This document shows, one piece after another, positions 17,713-28,400 of a DNA stretch of 64,000 nucleotides. The translations under genes and the position numbers were made by a program. The stretch is from contig NZ_JBMPIX010000006.1 of the NCBI RefSeq assembly GCF_049341065.1, forward strand, positions 1 through 64,000, in the 5' to 3' direction. Source of the stretch: Pacificoceanicola sp049341065 (GTDB lineage: Bacteria; Pseudomonadota; Alphaproteobacteria; Rhodobacterales; Rhodobacteraceae). Below the pieces are notes generated by a model. That model searched no databases and had not been told where the DNA came from. It saw only the letters and a program-made list of their open reading frames with translations. Position 1 is the stretch's first letter, and each line of letters opens with the position of its first letter.

Positions 17713-18912
17713 GTGGCCAAAGCGCGCCAATCCACAGCACGACCTGACGAGGCACAAAGCTTTGTCAGCCCAGGCGCGGTCAGTGTCGGGGCACGGCAGG
17801 TCGTGCTGGTGCCCGGCGGCGCGGTGCCCCTGATCGCGCTGGACCTGCCCGAGCGTTTGCGCGGGCAGGCGCGTGAACAGGTTGCCCGCCGGCGTCTGGC
17901 GGACAGGCTGGGGCTGCGACCCGAACAGATCGCGATGCGTCCTTTCGTGCCCAGTTCGAACCAAGGCAAAGCCGATGCCTGGGACAGGGTTTTGACGGCG
18001 GATAAAGGGTGGCTTGACAGCCTGCGCGCCCTGCCCGGCCGCGCCGTTTTGCCGGACTATCTGTCGCTGCCCACCACCGAGGGGCTTTGGACTGTGCAGG
18101 CGATCGAGGAGGGCGGACACCCGCAATGGATGGTTCGGTTCGGACCGCAGGACGGCCTGACCGCGCAACCCGCGCTGGCCTTGGCGGCGATGCGCCGGGC
18201 TTTGGCCAAGGACGGCGCACCCAAAGCGCTCTTTGCGCCTGCGGGCCTGCCCGATGGGCTTGGCGACATGGCGCAAAGTCACGACCTCGCACTCGTTCAA
18301 AACTTGGACGAGATCAAAAGGCTGGGCCTGTCTGCGCCTGTTGTTCTGGGCCACGGTGAACTGGCCTGCGATCTGCGCAAGAACCCCATGGCCGCGCGCG
18401 CCAGATTGGCCAGCCGGGTTCTGCCTTGGCGCTGGACGGCTTTGGCTGCGGTTCTGGCTGCGGCGCTCTGGGCTTCGGTGCAGGTGGTTGGCCTGCAACG
18501 GGCGCAATCTCAGACACGCTCGATCACCCAGGCTACAACCGCGCTTGTGCAGCAAAACTTCACCGGAGGCGGCCCGGTACTGGACGCGCGGCTGCAAGTC
18601 AGCCGAGCCTTGGCGCAAATGCAATCGGCCAGCGCCGGTTCGACCACGGCGACGGACCCGCTGGACCTGATCCACCGTGTCGCCGAAGTACTGAAAGGCG
18701 CGCGGGCGACGCCTGACATGCTGGAGTATCGCGCCGAGGAAGGCTTGCGATTGATCGCCCGTCTGCCCGATTTCGCCGCCGCAGACAAACTGGCCGCCGC
18801 GCTGCGGGCGGATGGATTGGCGGTTGACCTGCGCGACTCGCGCTCGGAAGAAGACGAGACCGGGGTCGTCACCGAATTTGCCATTGCCCCGGCAGACGAG
18901 GCAAGCCAATGA
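17713..18912 (+). CDS. gspL: Type II secretion platform protein GspL
   Basis: GspL binds GspE in the cytoplasm through an actin-like domain and GspM in the periplasm. The 399-residue product has that large cytoplasmic domain (VLVPGGAVPLIALDLPERLR onwards), a single membrane helix near residues 240-262 (WTALAAVLAAALWASVQVVGL) and a ferredoxin-like periplasmic domain ending before EFAIAPADE. The frame opens at a TTG at 17650, but GTG 17713 is chosen because GGAATGGGGGA precedes it at a good distance. The stop overlaps gspM by four bases. Confidence 0.85.
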   Translation: MAKARQSTARPDEAQSFVSPGAVSVGARQVVLVPGGAVPLIALDLPERLRGQAREQVARRRLADRLGLRPEQIAMRPFVPSSNQGKADAWDRVLTADKGWLDSLRALPGRAVLPDYLSLPTTEGLWTVQAIEEGGHPQWMVRFGPQDGLTAQPALALAAMRRALAKDGAPKALFAPAGLPDGLGDMAQSHDLALVQNLDEIKRLGLSAPVVLGHGELACDLRKNPMAARARLASRVLPWRWTALAAVLAAALWASVQVVGLQRAQSQTRSITQATTALVQQNFTGGGPVLDARLQVSRALAQMQSASAGSTTATDPLDLIHRVAEVLKGARATPDMLEYRAEEGLRLIARLPDFAAADKLAAALRADGLAVDLRDSRSEEDETGVVTEFAIAPADEASQ

Positions 18913-19403
18913 TCGACCGCTTGCTTGATATGCTGTTGAAACTCAGCCCAAGGGAACGGGGCTTGCTGGGCCTGATGGCCGGGGTCGCCGTTCCGCTGGG
19001 CATCGGATTTGCCGTTCTCATGCCCTTGCAACAGGCCCGCACTGCCGCAGAAGCCGCCGGCGCAGACGCCCTGGCCCTGCAATCTTGGGTCGCGGATCGC
19101 AGCGCCGAAGCGCAAGACCTGACGCGACAAGAACCAGAGATCCAGACCAAACCTATTGGCCTGAGTGGGATCGAAGAAGGTTTGATCGCAGCAAACCTGA
19201 GGTCCGATCTGCGGTCCATCGGAACAGAAAGCGGCGGAGTCATTGCCCTGCGGTTTGACAATGTGGACTTTGTCCGACTGGCCACATGGCTGTCTTCGGC
19301 ACACCCCGAATGGGGCTACGAGTTGCAGACCCTGCGGTTGGAAGAAGTCGGATCACCCAGCCGAGTTCAGGCCCGGATCGAATTGCGCCCGCCCGGAAAC
19401 TAG
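18909..19403 (+). CDS. gspM: Type II secretion platform protein GspM
   Basis: The 164-residue product has the GspM plan: a short cytoplasmic end with LKLSPRERGLLGLMAG, one membrane helix (about residues 20-40), a coiled stretch (AAEAAGADALALQSWVADRS) and a compact C-terminal domain with LRFDNVDFVRLATWLSSAHPEWGYELQTLRL. It partners GspL. It is the last gene of the operon and is followed within 20 bases by a strong terminator. No GspN gene is seen. Confidence 0.85.
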   Translation: MIDRLLDMLLKLSPRERGLLGLMAGVAVPLGIGFAVLMPLQQARTAAEAAGADALALQSWVADRSAEAQDLTRQEPEIQTKPIGLSGIEEGLIAANLRSDLRSIGTESGGVIALRFDNVDFVRLATWLSSAHPEWGYELQTLRLEEVGSPSRVQARIELRPPGN

Positions 19404-19421
19404 CCGCCACGCCACGGTCAT

Positions 19422-19456
19422 AAAAAACCGCCCGGCCACCTGGACCGGGCGGTTTT
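19422..19456. terminator. Bidirectional terminator
   Basis: AAAACCGCCCGG pairs with CCGGGCGGTTTT across a 9-base loop. A T run follows on the plus strand and an A run precedes it, giving a T run on the minus strand. It lies between the gspM stop and the stop of the giant minus-strand gene, so it can serve both converging operons. Confidence 0.92.
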
Positions 19457-19476
19457 CTTGTTTGTGGGGCACAGGA

Positions 19477-22400
19477 TCACCAGTCCAGCTTGACCCCGTG
19501 CTCAACCGCAACCGAGTCCGGTGCAGGCATCGACAGGCGTGTGACCACGGCGCCCTGACCATGCGCAAAGCGGCGTTCGCGCGTGAAATCAAGGCTGAGG
19601 CGGTTGATCTCACTCATCCGCTCATAGTCGATCTCGAACCCGTAGCTGAGGTTCTTGGTGGGCGCGGTGACCATGACGGCAAGGTTGATCCCGGCGCTGC
19701 ACTCGGTCCCGTTGTCATAGGAAGAGAATTCGCAGGCCACACGCGGTGTAAAGGTCGTCTCGGTCAGCATCTGGCCCAGTTCGGCCGCGCCCTTCTGCGT
19801 CCCAAGACCGGCAAATTCGATCTCGGCGAACAGGCGGCCACCGCTGAAGTCCGGCAGATCAATCGATCCGGTGTCCGTCTGACCAAGCTGCTTGGCCGTG
19901 ACATCGGCATCGCTGACCCAGGCATGGGCAAGGTCCAGGCCGACCCGCGGGCTCATCGTGAAGTTTTCGTATTCACGCGTGCCGCTCAGCGCCACCCCGC
20001 CGAAGATCGCAGCATAGCGATAGCTGCCGGTCGCGTCGATATTCGCCGGAGCCGCGTTGAAGGTCAGATCATAGCGGTGCATCCCGATCGCGCCCGACGC
20101 GTAGTAATCAAGGAACAGACCGGTCCCCAGATCGCGCGCGCCATAGACGCCGCCGTTCAGGCCGTAGCCATTGATCGTTCCATCCGCGAGGCCGTCGACA
20201 TTGTTGCGGCTGAAGTAACCGCCCCAGAAGTACCCGCTCAGCGCCTTGTCCGAGGTGAACTTTTCGCTTTGGCGCGCAAATTGCAGGATCGCCTGCGTGC
20301 CCGTGCTGTCCGACCAATTGAGCGAGAATGTCCCGTCAAGGATTTCACGCCGCATGGTGTAACAGTTGTAGACATCCCACCCGAACTTGCCTTCGCTGGT
20401 GCCAACGCCGTCCTGAACGGTCAGGCGGCCATCCACGTCCGGCGCGGAAACCGTCCCGCAAGGCACATTGTCCTGCCCCGCTTGCAAGCGGCCCAAGGCG
20501 CCCTTGGCGATCCGGCTGAAGCCGCGCTGCTGCGTGCGCACGGTCTGTTCCAGATCGTTCTTGAGGATTTCGGTCAGCGGATCGCGGATCTGATCCACCA
20601 GATCATCCGTCACCTGCACCGGCGACAGCGCCAGGGCATAGCCGTCAAACGCAGCATCGGAGGAGCCGACAGACACCGTCGGTTGACAGCTGTGCAAGCC
20701 TTCGACCTTTTCGTCATTCCGCGCCCGGATCGTCAAAAGCTGCGGCGAAGCGTAGTTGGCGGACGTGAACGTGATCGTCGCGGGTGCAACGGAACACTGC
20801 GCATCGCCGGCAAAGCTCAGCACCACATCCGCCGTCGGCCGCCCCAGCAGAACAAAACTCATCGAGGCATCGTCGTTGCCGCTTTCCGAAGTGGACAGGT
20901 CCAGATCAGTCACCGAGATCACCGCCGAGTCGTCGTCGGTGATCGTCGCAGTTGCGCTCAGATCGCTGGCCGTTGTGCTGAGGATTGTGGCGGTATCGCC
21001 CGATGCTATGGCTGTCAGCGTCATGATCAAGGTCTCGGGCCCTTCGACCACGCCGTCCTCGAGCACCGGCACTGCAATCGTCACCGACAGATCACCAGCC
21101 GCAATCGTGGCCGTCCCGCTGGGCGCAGTGTAATCGCTGCCCGCCGTCGCGGTGCCGCCCATCGTGTAGGACACCACCGTCGGCAGGGACGAGCGGCGAT
21201 CCTGCGTGATGACGAATTCGGCGTCCACAGGAGTTCCGCCATTGGCCTCGGCGCCGTTCACCGGAGCGGTCACGCGGACCGGGTTCTCGGCGCATTGCGT
21301 CATCGGGATGTTGTTCGCCAGAACATACGGGTCTCCGGCTTCGATCACGAACGTGCTGTAGAAGACCGGGTTGGCCGCAAGCGAGGCATCCGCCAGCATG
21401 CCAGTGCTGCCCACCTCGGTTGAGCCAAGAACCGCCGGGTTGGACGGCAGAAGGCTGGTGACATCCACGGCACCCGCAGAAAGGCGCGTGGTGCTGGGCA
21501 GGCCTTCATCGGTCGGATAGCTGTAGGAGACCGTGTAGGTGCCGGGACGAGTGGCGAACCACTGGAAGGAACCGCTGGAGCCGTCCTGCACGATATTGAT
21601 GTCATTCGACAGACCAACCGAACTGTTGGTCCCAGCAGGGCCACTGACCGAGATGCCGCCGCCGCTTAGAATGCGACCATCATCCTCGCAGTAGAAATAG
21701 CCCTGCGGGTCATAGTCGCTGGCGTCCGGAATGCCGTCGCCGTCACGGTCCGCCGTGCTGCTTTCGTATTCGTCGGGAACCCCGTCTCCGTCAGCATCTG
21801 GCGAGCCAGCCGGGTCCGGCGTGCCGGTCAGGTCTGCGACCACGACCACAGGGTCCGAGGCCGCGTTGCCGTTGCCCTGCGGGTCTTGTGCAGAATCCGC
21901 CAGCACGGTGATGGTCACGTCCCCGTCATGATCCGGCGTTACCGTAAATGTATAGGTGTCGCCGCTGCCAAGCAGGTCCGACGCAGTGCCATTGTCGATG
22001 TCAAACCCAGCCAAAGCAAGGCCCGTCACCGGTTCGCCAAAGACCACCGTCATCTCGAATGGATCGCTTTGCGCATCAGTCGGTGCCGTCAGCGTGGCAG
22101 AAGGCACCGCGGTGTCCTTGAGGGCCGTGTCGGTGACCGCGACGCCCGCATTGCCCGCAGCGTCCGTCAGGGCAAGCGACAAGGTCAGAGTGCCATCGGA
22201 CAGCGGCGTCAGGTCGAAGCCGGTCAATTGGCCCGCCGCGATCGGAACAATGCCCGATTGCGTCGCGGCGATAGCCGAGCCCGACGAACTGAGCGAGACA
22301 TTATAGGTCGCGCCAACCTCGGCTCCGGCAAAGGAAAAGCTTACCGCGGTGACATTCGACAGGTTCACAGGATCCTGATCGATGACGGCCGAATAGCCGG

Positions 22401-25400
22401 TGGGCGCAACCGTATCCTTGGTCAATGCCGCCGTCGCCTGCGGTGCCGGGTTACCAGCCAGATCCGATACGTCTGCCGTCAGGGCCAATGGTCCATCCGC
22501 CAGACCGGACAGGTCCAGCGACAGGCTCCAGACACCGCCGCCAGCAATCGCCGTGCCACTTACCGTGGCGCTGAACTGGTCAGTCAAAATGACAGAGACG
22601 CTCTGGCCGTCAGGAATATCTGAAACGGTGCCATCCAGCGTAACCGAGGTGACCTCGGCAGCGTTAACGATGTCGTCCCCGGCGAAGGGTCCGTCAAAAG
22701 CCACCGCTGGGAACAGAACATCTTTGTCCACCTCATCAGTGGCGCTGATCCCGGCATTGCCCGCAGTATCCGTAAGCGTCACCGAAAGGGTGATCACACC
22801 ATCGCCCAGTCCCGACAGATCAATTCCCGTCAACTGATCCGTGGCGGACAAGACAAGGCCGCTTCCGCTGACCGGAGTGCCACCGCCGGTTGAAGTAAAG
22901 GCGTAGGTGTAACCCGCACCAACTTCGGCACCTGTAAAGGCAAAGCTGATCGCCGTTTCGTTGGCCGCATTCACCGAAGCCTGATCCACCGCCACCGTAT
23001 AGCCAACAGGCGCAACCGTGTCCTTGGTCAGAGCGGCCGTGGCCTGCGGTGCCGGGTTGCCGGCCACGTCCGAGGTATCCGCTGTCAAAGCCAGCGCACC
23101 ATCGGCCAGCCCCGAAAGATCAAGGGTTGTGCTCCAGATACCACCGGCAACAAAGGCCGTGCCGGGCACAGTGCCCGCCGCCCCGTCGGTGACGGCTATT
23201 GTGACGGTCCGTCCATCCGGCAAATCAGCTGCGGTTCCGGAGATCACCACCGAAGACGCCTCGGAGGCATTGACCAGATCGTCACCCGCAAGCGGCGTGT
23301 CAAAAGCAAGCCCCGGCGCAGACACATCCTTGTTGATCGTATCGGTGATGATGCCAGCCGCGTTGCCCGCAGTGTCCGTGATGGTCACCGAAAGGGTCAG
23401 GACCCCTTCGCCAAGACCGGAAAGATCCAGCCCGGTCAGTTGATCCGCGGTCGTCGCGAAAGTGCCGGTGCCCGTGACAGGCGCGCCACCGCCACCGGAG
23501 GCGATGGAATAGCTGTAGCTTGCGCCCACCTCTACGTCCGTAAAGGCAAAGCTGATCGCAGTCTGGTTGGCTGCATTGACCGCCCCTTGATCAAAGGCCA
23601 CCGTCGCGCCCGCCGGGGCAATCGTGTCCTTGAGGATGGTGGTCTGCTGCTGCGCCGAGGGGTTCCCTGCGGTATCCGTAGCATAGACAGTGACGGTTAG
23701 CGGGCCTTCCGAGAAGACGTTGAGATCCAGCAAGATGCTCCAGATCCCGCCCGTTACCTGCGCGCCATTTTGAACCGTAACGCTATTTCCCGAGATATCG
23801 ATGGAAACCCATTCTCCGTCTTGCAGGCCGGTCGAGGTGCCAGAAATCGTGGTCGCGGACACTTCGGCAGCATTCACCACGTCATCCCCCGCAATCGGGC
23901 TGTCGATGGTCACTCCGGGCGCAACTGTATCTTTCTCCACCGTCGCAGTGACGGCAGGCGCGGGGTTGCCCCGTGGATCGGTGAGCACGACAGAGACCGT
24001 CAAGGTGCCATCGCCAAGACCGGAAAGATCGAGCCCCGAAATCTGCTCGGCGGCGACCGCAATCGTGCCCGAGCCGGTAACCGCTGCGCCGCCTCCGGAC
24101 GAGGTGATCGAATACGCGTAAGTAGCCGCAAGCTCGGCATCCGCCATGGAAAACCCTACCGAAGTCTGGTTGGCAGCGTTCACAAAGGGCACGTCAAAGC
24201 TGACACTTTGACCGGTTGGTACAGTGATATCCCGGATCACGCTCGCGGTTTGGAGCGCCGAAACCGCGCCATTGGCGTCTGTCGCCTGTGCTTCGATTTG
24301 AACAACACCATCCTCGCCCGCCTGCAGATCCACCGCGAGTGTCCATGTCCCGCCTGAAACCGGGACGGCGTAGGTGGTAAAAGCCGCCGAAGGCTCAATG
24401 ATCTTTACATCCACGAATTCGCCGTCTTCGACCTGCGTCGTGACGCCCGAAAGGTAAATTGGGCCCACATCCGTGGTGGTGATGATGTCATCCCCAGCGA
24501 TCGGCGTCGAAATACCGACCCCAGGCAACTTGAGCGCTGCGCTCGCGGTGGAGGAGGATCCAAGCGACGAGGTAAGATTGCCGGTTGTGTTGACGAAACT
24601 GCCAGGCGTGGTCAGGGCCACATCGACATTGACCGCACAGGTGCCCGAGGCCGGGACAGTACCACCAGTGTACGACACGACACTGCTCTCAGAGACGGCG
24701 GTCAGGGTTCCGCCTGTGCAGGTGCTCGACGCATTGGGCGTCGCTGCTACAACCATGCCCGCAGGCAGATTGTCCGTGACATCAAGACTACTTGCCTCGA
24801 TCAGGGCCGAGGAATTGTCGATGATCAGGGTCATCGTCGTCGTACCGTTGTAGGACACACTGGGCGCGGCAAAGCTTTTTGTGAGCGCGGGGATTGGCGC
24901 GGCCGTCACGTTCAGCGCGGCGGAAGCCGTGCCGGAATTGCCAAAGCTTGAGGTCAGGTCGCCACTTAGCTGCGTGACGTTACCCGCCGACAGTGCCCGA
25001 ACATCAAGGGCAACGGTGCAGGAACTGGACGCAGCGGCGGTGCCGCCCGCGTAGCTAAAGCCGGTGCTGCCCGCGACTGCGGTCAGCGTCCCACCTGTAC
25101 AGGTTGTCGAGGCATTCGCTGGTGTCGCCACTTCGAGTGCCGTATCCAAAGTCGCCGCGATGGCAACCGCGGTTGCCGCAAAACCAGCGCCGGTGTTGTC
25201 GATCGTATAGGTCAGGGTACTGACCCCGCCCTGTGCGATCATCGAGGGGCCAAAAGCCGCGCTGATGGCCGGAGCGGGCACCACATTGAACGACTGGCTG
25301 ACCGGAGCGGCCAGTTGGATCCCAGCGTCCGTAAGCGGGCTGCTCAGCGTTGTATAAGCGCCGGATGCCGCGCCCGACGGGACTGACAGATCCATGCTGA

Positions 25401-28400
25401 CCGTACAGGTTTGCGAGGGCGCCAGAGTCAGGCTTTGCACCGAAAGATCGCCGCCGCCTTCACCTGTTACAGCAGCGCCGCTGCAGGTTGACGCCAACGA
25501 CCCGGGTGCGATCGTCATCCCGCTCACGACCGCGTCAAGATCATCGTTGAACTTAAGATCGGTCAAGGTTGTCGCGGTATCGGTGTTTTGAAACTGGTAG
25601 GTCGCCGACATTTGCGAACCAGCGCCGACAACGGTCGGGCTCAAAACCAAACTGACCTGCGGATAGCTGAAGGCGCGTACCGTGAAACTGGCCGTTGCAG
25701 CGGTGGCATTCACGGCCAGAACGGGCGGGCCGCTGATTTCGCCGGTCGGTGCCGTGGTGGCGCCGCTGTACTCTCCCGCAACGGCGGCCGCCGGAATGTC
25801 GAACGTCATCGAGACCGTACAGGACGCCAGCGCAGCGAGCGATCCGCCACTATATTGGAACTGCGCGCCCACTTCGGAGATTGTGCCACCACAGGTCCCG
25901 ACCGAAGAACTTGCCAGTGTCGTACCACTTGGAAAATTGCTCAGGGGATCGTTAAAGGCAAGGTTGGCCAGAGCGGCGTTCAGAGGATTGGTTATGACGT
26001 AGTCTGCAGAGATTTGCCCGCCGGACTGTACTGCCGTGTCGGAATAGCTCTTGGCGAATTCGAAGGCATCGCTGAGCACTTCCACTGACGCCGTGATTGG
26101 CGACAAGTTGACGGTGGAGCCACCAACCGAGGCTTGCAGGACACCTGTGTTCACGCTGTAGACCATATCGGCGGTAGAGGCAGGCACGCTCACTTCCACG
26201 TCGAATGTACAACTGGTTCCGGCAGCGATGCTAAGCCCGGAGAACGACAGAAAGCCACTTGTCGCTTGGGTCACCACACTTGACGCTCCGCAGAATGCGC
26301 CCGTCGGGAGCGTGGTGGCGTTGGTCGCGTTGTTGATGACACGGTAATTATCGATGAAGGACAGGCTTGTGTAGTCAAACACCGTCGACGGGTTCGTCAA
26401 CGTGTACCGCGCAATGAATGTATCACCCGGAATGACCGGAGAGCCGATGATCTGCTTGGTCGTGACCAAAGGCTCGGTCGGCAAGACCTTGAGAGGTGCA
26501 GAAGCCGCTGCAGCCACCGTGGCCTGCCCGCCCGCCGACGCGACCAATGCGCTTGTGGTATTTGTGAACTCGCCATTGGTGGCGGCGGGAATGTTCACCC
26601 CAAAGGTCACGTCACAGCTTTGGCCAGCGGCCAGAGAGGCAACCAGAATGTCCACGGCCGAGGCGCCGGAAACGGCATTGGTCGTAGGGCTGCAACTGCC
26701 GCCAAGAATTCCGTTGTAGGTGGCACCGGTCAAGAAGGCATCAAGGTCATCCAAAAAGATGATCTGTTGGGCCGTTGACGCGGATTCGGGCGCGTTCGTG
26801 ATGGTCACGACCACATCCGCAACGCTGCCCGCGGCCACGGTGGATTCAGTAAAGACCTTGACCATGTTCAGCCGTGCGCCACCCAAAACAGTCAGGGTCG
26901 CCGTTGCGCCCTGCCCAACGGTGGAGGTTGATCCCAAAGTCGCTGAAATCGCCCCGGTGACAGAGGGGTAATCTCCTGGCGCGGTAGATGTCGATACGGT
27001 AAAGGCAACTTCAACGGTGCAACTGGAGTTCGCGGCAACTGTCCCGTTGCCCAGAAAAAAGCCTGAAGTTGGAGAATAGGCGTTGCTGCCGCCGCAGGTG
27101 TTGCTGAGGTACGAATCAACGACCAAGCCGGCCGGCGCGTCCAACGGATCGGTGAACGTGACGGCTGTGGCGCCCGTGGCTGTGTTCGGGTTGGAGATCT
27201 CATAGCTGACAACAACCACGTTACCCGGCAGAATTTCTGGCTGGCTGCCCGCAGTGGCGGCGTCGCCGTCATAGCTTTTCGTAAGGACCAGGGGCAGCGC
27301 GCCATCTGCGGCGACACGCAGGGTGGCCGAGGCCGTGTTGCTGGTAAAAGGTGTTCCATCCAACTGGCCGGACAGGGCGCTTGTCACGTTGACGTATGTA
27401 TCGGTGGTGGCGACGCTGGCCGGAAGCTGAACGTCGAGCGTAAAGCTACAGCTTGCCGATGGTGCCAAGGTGCCGCCCGACAGGATGATGTTCGATGCTG
27501 TCCCTGTAATGCTGGACCCGGCACCACACGGGTTTGCCGGGACCGGATTGGCCAGTGTCGTGCCGGAGAGCATCGCGTCCAGATCATCGCTGAACGTGAT
27601 TGCCGTGCCGGTCTCTGACCGGGTGTTGTTATTCAAGGTAAAGGTTAGGGGCACGATATCGCCCGCGGCAGCCTGCGAGACCCCAAACGTTTTTTGCAGG
27701 GCAATGGTGCCAGACGGCAAGTCATTGACCGTCAAGGGCGCTACAAATGTCCCGCTCACACCGCTCACAGTGCCAGACAGCCCGTAGGATCCCGATGATA
27801 CCGCCTTGACATCAAATGAGACTTCACACGTTTTTGTGCCTGCAGCGGTGTCGTAAAAATACGAAATCGCGGAAACGGATGAACCACCTGAAGCAGCTGT
27901 GATCGTCCCAGTTAAAGGCAACGTAACTCCATTGCACGTGGTCAGCGCATTTGCCGGAGACGCCAGTTCCAGTCCGGCAGGCAAAGTCTCATTCAGAGTG
28001 AATTGAAGAAAGCCGGTGGACGTCGTGATGAAATCATAGGTCACGCGCGTGGCGCTGCCGGGATCAAGGGATGACAGCGACAGGGATTTGGAGACGGATG
28101 GATTGCCGGACGGCGCGTTGACATTCAGAATCGCCGTCGCGCCAGAGCCGGCGCCATTGTCCGAGAACCAAGTGGTATTTGACAAAGTGTAAGACGCAGC
28201 TGTGCTGGAGGTCGCCGGGACAGTGATCGTACAGCTGGCGGCAGGTGCCAGGTTGAGCCCGGACATGGACAGTGTCGTCCCGCCGCTGGGCGCGCTGAAA
28301 TTCGCAAAGCCGCAGCTGTTGTCCGTTGGTCCGTAGCCGATGGTCATGCCCGCCGGCATGGTGGCGTCAAACCCAACCCCTGAAACCGGCGAACCGTTGT

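Noticed and set aside
19243..21423. Long plus-strand open frame opposite the end of the giant gene
   Set aside because: It is an artefact of GC-rich codon use opposite the barrel and repeat region and has no family-like sequence.
22080..24500. Direct repeats read as a possible CRISPR array
   Set aside because: The period is about 605 bases, the repeats are in frame and they encode Ig-like domains.
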